A DNA stretch of 63,013 nt. Origin: Ectobacillus sp048976805 (GTDB lineage: Bacteria; Bacillota; Bacilli; Bacillales; Bacillaceae_G). The stretch is taken from NCBI GenBank assembly GCA_048976805.1, contig JBHGUR010000073.1, positions 1 to 63,013 on the forward strand, read 5' to 3'. The notes beneath the pieces are model-generated. The model was not told the origin of the DNA and ran no database searches. It saw only the letters and a list, made by a program, of their open reading frames with translations. This document shows positions 43,633 through 52,035 of this stretch, one piece after another (within the stretch, counting starts at the first letter, position 1; the number at the start of each line of letters is the position of its first letter). The translations under genes were made by a program, and so were the position numbers.

Positions 43633-44199
43633 ATGGCGAAATGGATTGAATCGTTAAGCGCAGCAGTGGATCGTATTTCACGCATTGTAATAACAATTTT
43701 CTTTATGTTTGCGTTTTTGGCTACCGTGTATCAAATTTTTTCGCGCTACGTTTTGCAAAGCGCCTTTCTTGCCGAAACATTTCCCCATTTTGATTTCAGT
43801 GTGTTTAACTTAACCTGGATTGAAGAAGCAATCCGCTATTTGTTCGTATGGATTGTATTTCTCGGCATCGGATCAGTTTATCGCGCAAAAGGACACGCCC
43901 ACGTCGAATTCGTTTTAAACTACTTGGCTCCGAAGTGGAAACATCGCCTTTTATTTTTCATTGAAATTGCGAATATAATTTTTTTCGCCCTATTAATCTA
44001 TTTAGGGATAAATATTTTACAGTTTACAAGCTTGCAAATCTCGCCTTCCCTTAAATTGAATATGACGTTTGTCTATATTTCTGTGTTGGTCAGTGCCGGA
44101 AGTTGTTTTATTCACTCCTTTGCCCATTTAACAAACATGGCAACAGCAAAACGGACGGACGCCCCCGTTTCAGATCAAAACGTGACACCCCATATATGA
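43633..44199 (+). CDS. dctQ: TRAP transporter small permease subunit
   Basis: The protein has 188 aa from ATG (MAKWIESLSAAVDRISR) after GGGAGGAAG. Four transmembrane helices are seen (about 16-38, 62-80, 100-122 and 142-165), with the conserved WIEEAIRYLFVWIVFLG loop. It pairs with DctM, 13 bp downstream. The matching substrate-binding protein upstream is deleted, so the substrate is unknown and transport may be impaired unless another receptor serves it. Confidence 0.88.
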   Translation: MAKWIESLSAAVDRISRIVITIFFMFAFLATVYQIFSRYVLQSAFLAETFPHFDFSVFNLTWIEEAIRYLFVWIVFLGIGSVYRAKGHAHVEFVLNYLAPKWKHRLLFFIEIANIIFFALLIYLGINILQFTSLQISPSLKLNMTFVYISVLVSAGSCFIHSFAHLTNMATAKRTDAPVSDQNVTPHI

Positions 44200-44212
44200 G
44201 AGGAGCGGTAAC

Positions 44213-45487
44213 ATGGCTTTAGTGACTTTTTCTGTGCTGTTTATATTTATGATAATCGGCGTGCCCATTGCTATTGCCCTATGCTGGTCGGCGGTTGCCG
44301 GGATTATTTCGAGCGTGTATTTTATCCCGCTGGAGGTTGTGCCGCAGCGCCTCTTTACCGCGGTGGATTCATTTCCGCTTCTCGCCATTCCGTTTTTTAT
44401 GCTTGCCGGCGAATTTATGATGGCCGGAAGCATGGCGCGCCGCATTGCCGGGTTTGCCTTTGCGTGCGTCGGCTGGATCCGGGCCGGCTTGGCACAGGTT
44501 TCAACCTTGACGAGCATATTTTTTGCGGGAATTTCAGGATCTGCGGCAGCTGATACAGCGGCTGTCGGAAAAATGATGATTCCGCTGATGGAGCAAAAAG
44601 GCTATGACAAGGGCTTTGCCGCAGCGACAATTGCCACAGCCGGCACAATCGCAATCGTCATTCCGCCAAGCATTCCGATGATTGTATACGGAGTAACAGC
44701 CGGCGTATCAATCGGCGACTTATTTACAGCGGGAATCGTACCGGGTATTTTGATTGGCATTTCTATCATGTTTTTAAACTATTGGATTGTGCGAAAGCGC
44801 AAGTACAGCGACGAGAAAGGAAAATTTGAGTTTCCGGTTTTCAAAAAAGCTTTAAAAGACGGGGTTTTAGCTTTGTTTTTACCTGTCATTATTATCGTCG
44901 GCATTAGAGGCGGCATTTTTACGCCAACAGAAGCAGGCGCTGCGGCAGCTGCGTACGCCTTTGTTGTCAGCAAATTTATTTACAAGGATTTAAAATGGAA
45001 CGACTTGCCCCGCTCCTTTTTGCGAGCAGCCAATATGACAGCGATGATTATTTTTATCATTGCTGCGGCAAACCTGTTCGGCTGGCTCATTACAGCAGAG
45101 CAAATTCCGCACCAGCTATCTTCATTTATTGTTGGTGTTACAAACAATAAATATATGATTTTGTTTTTTATCAACATCATGCTGTTCATTGCAGGCTGTT
45201 TCCTAAACGCGTCAGCGGCAATCACGATTTTCACGCCATTAATTTTGCCGATCGCCCTTAGCGTCGGAATCGACCCGGTTTTCCTGGGGCTCGTCATGGT
45301 CGTGAACCTGTCAATCGGCTTGATTACGCCGCCTGTAGGGCTCGACTTGTTTATCATTCAAGGAATTGCGCAAATTTCATTCGACCGGCTTGTTAAAGCG
45401 ATTATGCCGTTCATTTTAGTACTGATTTTCAACTTGCTGCTGATTACATATATCCCCTTTATTTCAATGTTTCTGACGAAGCTATGA
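44213..45487 (+). CDS. dctM: TRAP transporter large permease subunit
   Basis: The protein has 424 aa with about twelve helices. Family motifs include GVPIAIALCWSAVAG, PFFMLAGEFM, FFAGISGSAAADTAAVG and IPPSIPMIVYG. This subunit forms the sodium-coupled transport path for carboxylates or sulfonates. GAGAGGAGCGG precedes the ATG. A strong terminator lies about 120 bp after the stop. Confidence 0.93.
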   Translation: MALVTFSVLFIFMIIGVPIAIALCWSAVAGIISSVYFIPLEVVPQRLFTAVDSFPLLAIPFFMLAGEFMMAGSMARRIAGFAFACVGWIRAGLAQVSTLTSIFFAGISGSAAADTAAVGKMMIPLMEQKGYDKGFAAATIATAGTIAIVIPPSIPMIVYGVTAGVSIGDLFTAGIVPGILIGISIMFLNYWIVRKRKYSDEKGKFEFPVFKKALKDGVLALFLPVIIIVGIRGGIFTPTEAGAAAAAYAFVVSKFIYKDLKWNDLPRSFLRAANMTAMIIFIIAAANLFGWLITAEQIPHQLSSFIVGVTNNKYMILFFINIMLFIAGCFLNASAAITIFTPLILPIALSVGIDPVFLGLVMVVNLSIGLITPPVGLDLFIIQGIAQISFDRLVKAIMPFILVLIFNLLLITYIPFISMFLTKL

Positions 45488-45606
45488 GGCGGGGTTTTGT
45501 TGCTTTCGGACGAACCATTGCCCAAATTGGTTGAATTAACTGTAATTGTGTTTGAATTCATTGTAAATCCGCGTTAATCTCCCAGACCATGGAAGGAAAC
45601 TTGCAA

Positions 45607-45637
45607 GAAGCGCCGCATGTACGGCGCTTCTTTTTTA
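45607..45637 (+). terminator. Terminator of the TRAP operon
   Basis: GAAGCGCCG CATGTA CGGCGCTTC is followed by TTTTTT. Confidence 0.92.
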
Positions 45638-45701
45638 CCCGTTCAGAAATTATCAACGTATTTTCTTTATACTTATAATGGAAATATTTAATAAAAATCC
45701 A

Positions 45702-45760
45702 TTTACAGGCAAGTAAGGTCATATTATAATAAACTAGAAATTCACTGATAATAATTATCA
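45702..45760 (+). promoter_or_regulatory. Sigma-A promoter with a perfect Fur box
   Basis: TTTACA (45702-45707) and TATAAT (45725-45730) are spaced by 17 bp. TGATAATAATTATCA (45746-45760) matches the Bacillus 7-1-7 Fur consensus exactly and lies just past the predicted start of transcription, a repressing position. It controls the lipoprotein-cytochrome pair. Confidence 0.88.
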
Positions 45761-45782
45761 GTTTCAATAAGGGGCGTTATAT

Positions 45783-47849
45783 ATGAAACAGAAACCTTGG
45801 AAAGCAATGTCTACGCTTGCGGTTGTCACATCCCTTTTAGTGGCTGCAGGATGTACACAAAAACAAGCAGCTAGCGAAGAAAAACAAAAAATCGATTATT
45901 CCGTGTCCGTAACGGATTATACCTTTGACACGGCAGGCAATATGTTTGCCTATGCGGAATTTGAACTTTCAGGCGAACCTCTTGCAGAAGCGTTAGGGCT
46001 GGACTTAGATTTGCTTGATCCCCAAAAGCTGAATAAACCTACAGTATTTGACTATACAGCAGGTGTAGAATCGTATGAATACTCAGAAGAAGCTATGTAT
46101 GAGCTTGTTGAAAAATCTGGCCTTGGCCTGCATTTAATTCACGGGCCGATTGTTGAAAAGCTTGCCAAGGAAGGCGGAAAAGATGCGCCGCAAGTACTGG
46201 AGGAACGTTTTTACAAGCTGGCTGAAAGCGTCGGTTATCCAAAGGATGAAATCTTTAGGAACATGTATCCGACATTTATGGAATATAGCAGCGGCGACCC
46301 GCATTACATACAAAAGGTAGATACGTCCGTCTATGCGGAAAACGATGATAAAACATACACTCCTGTATATCAAGTCGATTTTAAAACATTGCGCTGGGAC
46401 CGCGATAAAATGAGCAAAACGCTGACGCCTGCCGCGTACGGCGGCGCCTTCTTAAAACAAGCGCTTTGGGCCGGCGATTTCTTGGGGGGCTTCCATACTG
46501 TCGATAAAGATGAAGAATTGGAAGCAACGGCCCCTGATCAAGATAAGGATCCAAACATTCGGCTTGGCGTAAGCTCCGCCGACGGTTTCCAGGGTGTGAT
46601 TTTAACGGAAGAAATTTGGAATAAGCTTGCGTATATCCGCAATGGCTTGTTTTATGATGCGAATACAAAGCAGCTGACAAGCGGAACAGGCAGCCAATAC
46701 AATCCGGCAAACGGCCTCGTTTATCTGCCGCATGAAATCAAGGTAACAGAAGAAGGAAAAGATGCGGCAAAAGCTGCGAAATTGGAAGTGTCCGACTCCC
46801 GCAGCTTATTGCGCGACCAGTGGATGATGCTATGGCCTGCTTCCGAGTTTTACGGCATGACAGACCAACGGCCAGACAGCAAAAATGCAAATCCGGCATT
46901 CCGTGCTTCCTTTGACGGTGAACCGTTCTCTGCCGCACCGCAGGAAAATACAGACAGCACGGCTGGAAACGATAGTAAGGCGGATGATCCATACTCCGTA
47001 AACCGTGATGTATTGCTGCAAATATTCAAAAATCTAGAAGCAATGCATTTTAATAAAGAAATCGGGGCGTTCATCAGCATGCATGACGGCCAAAAGCAAG
47101 GCGATTATGTAGATGCGTTTGAGGCTGGCTATACACTAGAAGCGCTTCGCATCTTCCAGCGCGCCATCGACGGTTTGCCGGTAGGATATGCCAGCGGCGA
47201 AGATGCGCAAGGCTTGCAAACAGCAGAAGGCCAGCAAGCATTGGATATGATGAAACGGCAAGCCGATTTCATGATTGAAAACATGATAACAAAAGATGGC
47301 CTAATTGCAAACGGCTTTACAGTCGGCAAGGGACAGGACGAAAAGACTGGAACGCTGGAAGCGCAACTTGGCGCAATCCGCGGCTTGACCGCTGCATACC
47401 TTGCGACTAAGGAAGAAAAGTACCGCGATGCAGCACGAAGCCTATATCATGCTGTTGATACAAAAATGTGGGACAAAAAACTAAAAGTCTATAAAACTTC
47501 GGAAAATAACATGAAATACACACCGTTTACGGCAGGAAGCGTATCCGCTGCGTTCCGTCTCGCCCTTTTGAACCTAGGAAACACAGAAGCCGACAAAGAG
47601 CAATATCCGTCATTGGATAAAGACACAGTAGTATCACGCTACGTTGATTTCTATACTAGAGTCATAGAAGGCCCGTCCTTAAAAGAAGGAATGCAGGCCA
47701 GCGAGTTTTGGGATACAGGCGATTTCTATAAAAAAGGGGATAAAACCGGAAATACGGATAAAGACACCGTGCCGCAAGTGCAGGCCGGACACGGCAAATA
47801 CGGCATTGCGCCGGTTCTCGTGAATGTTGAAGTGAAAAATAAAGAATAA
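45783..47849 (+). CDS. Fur-controlled alpha-helical lipoprotein of unknown function
   Basis: The protein has 688 aa. The lipoprotein signal ends VAAGC (Cys 24). The N-terminal half (about 40-380) has mixed strands and helices with many aspartates. From about 400, helix pairs such as FEAGYTLEALRIFQRAID, LEAQLGAIRGLTAAYLATKE and FTAGSVSAAFRLALLN recall the alpha/alpha toroid (six-hairpin) fold of glycosidases and related proteins. It has no haem motif. It is 14 bp upstream of the cytochrome gene and under the Fur box, so it should be made in iron starvation and act with the cytochrome at the outer face of the membrane. I do not recognise a named family. Confidence 0.78.
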   Translation: MKQKPWKAMSTLAVVTSLLVAAGCTQKQAASEEKQKIDYSVSVTDYTFDTAGNMFAYAEFELSGEPLAEALGLDLDLLDPQKLNKPTVFDYTAGVESYEYSEEAMYELVEKSGLGLHLIHGPIVEKLAKEGGKDAPQVLEERFYKLAESVGYPKDEIFRNMYPTFMEYSSGDPHYIQKVDTSVYAENDDKTYTPVYQVDFKTLRWDRDKMSKTLTPAAYGGAFLKQALWAGDFLGGFHTVDKDEELEATAPDQDKDPNIRLGVSSADGFQGVILTEEIWNKLAYIRNGLFYDANTKQLTSGTGSQYNPANGLVYLPHEIKVTEEGKDAAKAAKLEVSDSRSLLRDQWMMLWPASEFYGMTDQRPDSKNANPAFRASFDGEPFSAAPQENTDSTAGNDSKADDPYSVNRDVLLQIFKNLEAMHFNKEIGAFISMHDGQKQGDYVDAFEAGYTLEALRIFQRAIDGLPVGYASGEDAQGLQTAEGQQALDMMKRQADFMIENMITKDGLIANGFTVGKGQDEKTGTLEAQLGAIRGLTAAYLATKEEKYRDAARSLYHAVDTKMWDKKLKVYKTSENNMKYTPFTAGSVSAAFRLALLNLGNTEADKEQYPSLDKDTVVSRYVDFYTRVIEGPSLKEGMQASEFWDTGDFYKKGDKTGNTDKDTVPQVQAGHGKYGIAPVLVNVEVKNKE

Positions 47850-47863
47850 AAGAAGGGTTGACT

Positions 47864-49819
47864 ATGAAAAAACTTTCTCTTCTCTTGTGGACGCTCCTGC
47901 TTGCAGGAGCGTTTGCAGGTTGCAGCGTACAAACCTCAGGCAAACAAGAGGTGCGGAAAACCGCAATACACAGCAATAATATCCTGCTAAGCAAAGACGA
48001 AGAATATATCTATACAGCAAATATGGATGCCAATACAGTTACAATTTTACAAGCGAACACGAAAAAAGTTAAGAAAGAGATTAAGGTCGGGAAAGAGCCA
48101 AGACAGCTTGCGCTGAGCCCTGATGAAACTTACCTCTACGTATCCTGCATGCAAAGCGGCCGGATTGATGTGATCGATTTAAAGAAACAAAAGGTTGTCA
48201 AAAAGCTGAAAACGGGGATTGAACCATTTGGCGTTTTAACAAGCCCGGACGGCAAATGGTTATATGTTTCTAATTTTCGCTCCGGCACCGTGTCTGTTAT
48301 TGATATAGAAAAGGAAAAAGAAATAAAGAGCATTAAAATCGGGGACCGCCCGCGTACGCTTGCCATGACGGCAGACGGCCAAAAGCTGTATGTTCCGCAT
48401 TATTTGGGCGGGACTATCAGCGTTGTGGATACCGAACAGAATAAAGTGCAAAAGACGATTTCCTTTGCTGCTTCGCCCAACAAAGAAGACCGCAAGAAAA
48501 GCCAAGGAATCCCTAATACGCTGGAACAATTCGTCATTGCGCCTGACGGCAAAACCGCGTGGGTGCCGCATTTGCTGACAAACATAGATACACCTATCCA
48601 TTTTGAAGAAACCATTTTTCCAGCCATCTCAGTAATTGACCTGGAAAAAGATGAGGAAATAACAGAGCAGCGTAAAGAACTGTTTGAAGAAATGAATGTA
48701 AAGGACAGCAAAAACGCTACAATTATTATGTCTAATCCATATGATGTAGCGTTTGATGCAAAAGGAACAAAAGCATTTGTGATTATGTCCGGAAGCGAAG
48801 ATCTTGTTGTATTTGACCTGACGCGCGGCGGAAACGCTTCGCAGGTTGTGCGCCGCATTCCGGGAGATAACCCAAGAGGAATTGTTTTCTTTAAGAAAAA
48901 AAACGAGCTGCTTGTCCATAATGCGATGAGCCATGATTTGGCAGTACTTCAAGTTCCTAGAGAAGGTTCTTATGCAAAAGTAAAGCTGACAGACCAAAAG
49001 GCAAAGTTAATTGAAAACGACCCGCTTCCCGCGCTTGTACGGGAAGGGAAGAAAATTTTCTACAGCGGCAATTCAGATGAGTACGCAGCTCCGATTACAG
49101 GAAACAATTGGATGAGTTGCGCCTCTTGCCATAGCGATGGCGACATCAATTCGCTTACCCTTACTACCCCAAAGGGGCCGAGAAATGTGCCGAGCAACGT
49201 CCTCACGACGAAAACAGGCTTGTTCATGTGGGACGGATCGCGTGATGATTTTACAGATTATATCCATACTGTACAAGGAGAGATGGGCGGCATGATGAAC
49301 CTTGATCCCGGACAACCGCTTCCTGCTGATGTGCAGCATATGTATGACGCTTTGTTCGCCTATTTAGACGCCCCATCTTCTTTTCCGGTTCCAAAAAGCC
49401 CATATCGGGAAAACGGAAAGCTTACAAAAACAGCAGAGCGCGGTGAAGCGCTATTTAACGGAAAAGGCAACTGTTTAAGCTGCCACGGCGGTGAGTATTT
49501 TACCGCAAGCGTGAATGCCATTGACGCATCCGGACAGCTGACAACAGCGAATACGCAATTTTTATATGATATCGGTACCGCCAACATGGCCGATCAAGAT
49601 TCCACAGGAGATGCGCGCGCCGCATTTAGCAATCCGAGAAGCCGTTTGAAATTTGATCCGCCAACGCTTAGATGTGCATGGGCAACCGCTCCCTATCTGC
49701 ATGACGGCAGCGCCAAAACACTTGAAGAAGCGATTGAAAAACACCAATACGAAGAAAGATATAGCTTGTCGAAGGAAGAAATTCAAGCCATTGCATCTTA
49801 TGTGAAGTCATTGGAGTAG
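47864..49819 (+). CDS. Beta-propeller/dihaem cytochrome c lipoprotein (MauG/CcpA-like C-terminus)
   Basis: The protein has 651 aa from ATG; a TTG two codons upstream overlaps the AGAAGGG ribosome site. The lipoprotein signal ends FAGC. Residues about 35-370 are YVTN-type propeller blades (for example LSPDETYLYVSC and SPDGKWLYVSNFRSGTVSVID). The C-terminus has two c-type haem motifs, CASCH (about 418) and CLSCH (about 540), and the MauG/peroxidase signature PPTLRCAWATAPYLHDGS. It is probably a secreted, membrane-tethered redox enzyme or peroxidase. Fur control of the operon hints at a role in iron reduction, release or uptake; this is inference. Confidence 0.87.
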   Translation: MKKLSLLLWTLLLAGAFAGCSVQTSGKQEVRKTAIHSNNILLSKDEEYIYTANMDANTVTILQANTKKVKKEIKVGKEPRQLALSPDETYLYVSCMQSGRIDVIDLKKQKVVKKLKTGIEPFGVLTSPDGKWLYVSNFRSGTVSVIDIEKEKEIKSIKIGDRPRTLAMTADGQKLYVPHYLGGTISVVDTEQNKVQKTISFAASPNKEDRKKSQGIPNTLEQFVIAPDGKTAWVPHLLTNIDTPIHFEETIFPAISVIDLEKDEEITEQRKELFEEMNVKDSKNATIIMSNPYDVAFDAKGTKAFVIMSGSEDLVVFDLTRGGNASQVVRRIPGDNPRGIVFFKKKNELLVHNAMSHDLAVLQVPREGSYAKVKLTDQKAKLIENDPLPALVREGKKIFYSGNSDEYAAPITGNNWMSCASCHSDGDINSLTLTTPKGPRNVPSNVLTTKTGLFMWDGSRDDFTDYIHTVQGEMGGMMNLDPGQPLPADVQHMYDALFAYLDAPSSFPVPKSPYRENGKLTKTAERGEALFNGKGNCLSCHGGEYFTASVNAIDASGQLTTANTQFLYDIGTANMADQDSTGDARAAFSNPRSRLKFDPPTLRCAWATAPYLHDGSAKTLEEAIEKHQYEERYSLSKEEIQAIASYVKSLE

Positions 49820-49848
49820 AAAGAGACGGGGATTTCCCGTCTCTTTCT
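49820..49848. terminator. Terminator of the Fur-regulated operon
   Basis: AAAGAGACGGG pairs with CCCGTCTCTTT around a five-base loop. It may work for both strands, because the small gene on the minus strand ends at 49852. Confidence 0.8.
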
Positions 49849-49851
49849 GTG

Positions 49852-50025
49852 TCAGCCTTGTGTACCTGGATTATTTCCGGGAATAGGGAGCATATTTTTA
49901 AATCGCCCTCCCTGATTGCGTCTAAGTGCATAAGAAGCAATTCCCAATCCAACGCCGACAGCTGCTACTGTTGACCACGTACCGATATTGGAGCGTCTTC
50001 TTCCAAGTCCAATTACATTAAACAT
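49852..50025 (-). CDS. Small membrane-associated protein (57 aa)
   Basis: It begins MFNVIGLGRRRSNIGTWSTV and has one hydrophobic helix (about 18-34) followed by RRNQGGRFKNMLPIPG. GGATGTGATAAC lies before the ATG, a modest ribosome site. The layout resembles short DUF3918-like proteins of Bacillus, but I am not certain of the family. Too short for routine calling. Confidence 0.6.
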   Translation of the reverse strand: MFNVIGLGRRRSNIGTWSTVAAVGVGLGIASYALRRNQGGRFKNMLPIPGNNPGTQG

Positions 50026-50151
50026 GTTATCACATCCTTTTTTTTAAATAGGCTTTCGTAAGCCATTTATAATGTACAGCAAACGAAAACGCTCCATACT
50101 AAAAACAAATTTCCAAATTGTAAAAGCGCAAGACATATGAGGAATGTATAT

Positions 50152-50188
50152 AAAAAAGAACCTGATGAGTCTCCATCAGGTTCTTTTT
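50152..50188 (-). terminator. Terminator of the MHS transporter gene
   Basis: AGAACCTGATG pairs with CATCAGGTTCT, with A/T-runs on both sides. Confidence 0.85.
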
Positions 50189-50192
50189 ATGT

Positions 50193-51515
50193 TTACTTCT
50201 GAATATACGTCTCCTCGGCGATTGGGGCAGCTACGATTTCTTCATCTTGCGTGCGAATATACTTAATGGAGAAAAGCGAGATAATACAAACAGCAATCAT
50301 ATAAGCGGCAACTGGCACCCAAGAGTTATTAAATTTCGACAGCAAGTAGGTTGCGATAAGCGGGGCCAACCCGCCTCCTAGCGCTGCGCCGATTTGATAG
50401 CCAACCGTAATGCCAGTATAACGGACATTAGTGCTGAAAATTTCGGAATATAGCGTGCCGATGACTGCTGTTGTAGCAGACCATACGATGCTAAGGCCGA
50501 AGATAGTAGCGAACATAAGCCAGAATGTGGATTGCAATGACAGCATGTAGAAGTAAGGGACAACATATAGCATAATGGCGACCGTATGCAAAACGTACAT
50601 TTTCTTGCGGCCGATTTTGTCAGATAGCATGCCGTAGAGAGGAATTGTAATAATGGTAGCGAATGTGGCAATAGTAACGGTATTTAACACGATTTGTCTG
50701 GAAAAGTTAAGCACATCGGTAGCGTAGGAAATAATGAAAGTCGTGAAAATGAAGAACGGCGCCGACTCTACTAACTTTACCCCGATTGAGATTAACGTTG
50801 TTTTACGGTGGTTTTTCAAGATGTCAAGAAGCGGGAATTTCGGCGTGTCGCCTTCTTCCTGCGCCTTCTTGAAATCAGGCGTTTCCTCGATTCCTTTGCG
50901 GATCCATAACCCGACAGCCACTAAAACGATACTAAGCAAAAACGGGATGCGCCATCCCCATGCGAGAAATTGTTGTTCAGGCAGAAAATTGAACAAACTG
51001 ATTGCAATAGTGCCAAGCAGCATACCTACAGGACTGCCGGCTTGCGGAATGCTTCCGAAAAAGCCACGGTGCTCTTTCGGAGCGTATTCTACCGCGAGCA
51101 GCAGCGCGCCTCCCCATTCTCCGCCCAAACCAATGCCTTGAATAATTCTCAGTAAAATTAATAGAATCGGGGCCCAAATGCCGATTGTATTATAGTCGGG
51201 CAACAAGCCGATTAAAACGGTGGCAATTCCCATTAAGGACAGCGTTAGCACGAGCGTCTTTTTTCGGCCAATTTTATCGCCGATATGGCTGAAAATGATG
51301 CCGCCAATCGGCCGAAAGAAAAACGGGATCCCAAACGAGGCATATGTGAGCAGCATCCCCGTCAAAGGATCCAAAGACGGGAAAAACAGCTTATTAAATA
51401 CAAGGGATGCTACAGTGCCGTACAGGAAGAAATCATACCATTCAATTGAGCTTCCGATTAAACTCCCAAACAGCGCCTTTTTTGACTCTTTGCTAAAAGC
51501 GAAGGATTTTTTCAT
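50193..51515 (-). CDS. MFS transporter, metabolite:H+ symporter (MHS) family
   Basis: The protein has 440 aa with twelve helices. It has the MHS signatures GSSIEWYDFFLYG, RPIGGIIFSHIGDKIGRKKTL and QGIGLGGEWGGALLL. GGGAGG precedes the ATG. The family imports organic acids and zwitterions such as shikimate, proline or alpha-ketoglutarate. It lies on the same strand about 510 bp downstream of the sulfolactate gene set, so it is the best local candidate for the sulfonate importer. The long, structured leader implies separate transcription. Confidence 0.9.
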   Translation of the reverse strand: MKKSFAFSKESKKALFGSLIGSSIEWYDFFLYGTVASLVFNKLFFPSLDPLTGMLLTYASFGIPFFFRPIGGIIFSHIGDKIGRKKTLVLTLSLMGIATVLIGLLPDYNTIGIWAPILLILLRIIQGIGLGGEWGGALLLAVEYAPKEHRGFFGSIPQAGSPVGMLLGTIAISLFNFLPEQQFLAWGWRIPFLLSIVLVAVGLWIRKGIEETPDFKKAQEEGDTPKFPLLDILKNHRKTTLISIGVKLVESAPFFIFTTFIISYATDVLNFSRQIVLNTVTIATFATIITIPLYGMLSDKIGRKKMYVLHTVAIMLYVVPYFYMLSLQSTFWLMFATIFGLSIVWSATTAVIGTLYSEIFSTNVRYTGITVGYQIGAALGGGLAPLIATYLLSKFNNSWVPVAAYMIAVCIISLFSIKYIRTQDEEIVAAPIAEETYIQK

Positions 51516-51687
51516 AAACAGCCTCCCTTTATATGTTCAATTTGTCGCATTCCTGTCAGACAGAACAGCCCGCGGCCGGCCGCTCTCACCCTAAGCGGTT
51601 TTCCATCGCATGGGGCAAAAACAGGCACGGATTGCTTCTATCCACGGCTAGATTGTCTTTTCCATCTAAAAAACAATTTTACACATT

Positions 51688-51701
51688 TTTAAACGTTTAC
51701 A
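51688..51701 (-). promoter_or_regulatory. Putative cre (CcpA) site
   Basis: TGTAAACGTTTAAA on the minus strand matches TGWAANCGNTNWCA at all but one position. It lies about 173 bp upstream of the MHS transporter and suggests carbon catabolite control. Confidence 0.45.
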
Positions 51702-51852
51702 TTTTTAACTCCAAGGCTGTAAGACTGTTGTTGGTTTTTATACCAAAAGAGCGTTCCATGCACATCACGGCCAGGCAGAACCATCAGCAACCCGCATCTG
51801 GTTTTCCTTTAGCCGAGGTAAAGAAAACTCGCCGACTGGCGGGCCTGTAAAG

Positions 51853-51925
51853 GCGAAGACAGAGGCGTAGTTGCCCTTATACTTTATTCCTAAAATTGGC
51901 TACTACGCCGCATCATCTTCTTCGC
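51853..51925 (-). other. Long two-segment hairpin in the transporter leader
   Basis: On the minus strand GCGAAGA pairs with TCTTCGC and, inside it, GGCGTAGT pairs with ACTACGCC, closing a 30-base loop. About 25 bases further (51830-51845) a short GC stem, CGCC AGT CGGCG, is followed by AGTTTTCTTT. It looks like an RNA element ahead of the MHS transporter gene, possibly with a terminator. No known riboswitch was recognised. Confidence 0.45.
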
Positions 51926-51949
51926 TGACAATTTATATTTTCTTAAAGT

Positions 51950-52035
51950 GCAAAACTAGGCCCTGACCGTTACTATGCACGGCCGGAAGCACTCTCCTTC
52001 CAAAAAAGATTGATACATCAACACTAACGTTTCAC
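51950..52035 (+). repeat. Dispersed repeat R2, copy B
   Basis: This is the second copy of the element at 26944-27038; it shares TAGGCCCT, CGTTAC, CACTCTCC, CCAAAAA, ATCAACA, TAAC and CACAG. Its right end overlaps the last codons of the YihU-like reductase gene. Confidence 0.65.

Noticed and set aside
45488..45600. Possible short ORF after dctM (LSDEPLPKLVELTVIVFEF)
   Set aside because: It has no ribosome site and no recognisable family; it may be chance or a tiny remnant.
51853..51925. T-box or known riboswitch upstream of the transporter
   Set aside because: No T-box motif, SAM, lysine or other familiar riboswitch core was seen; only the nested stems can be supported.
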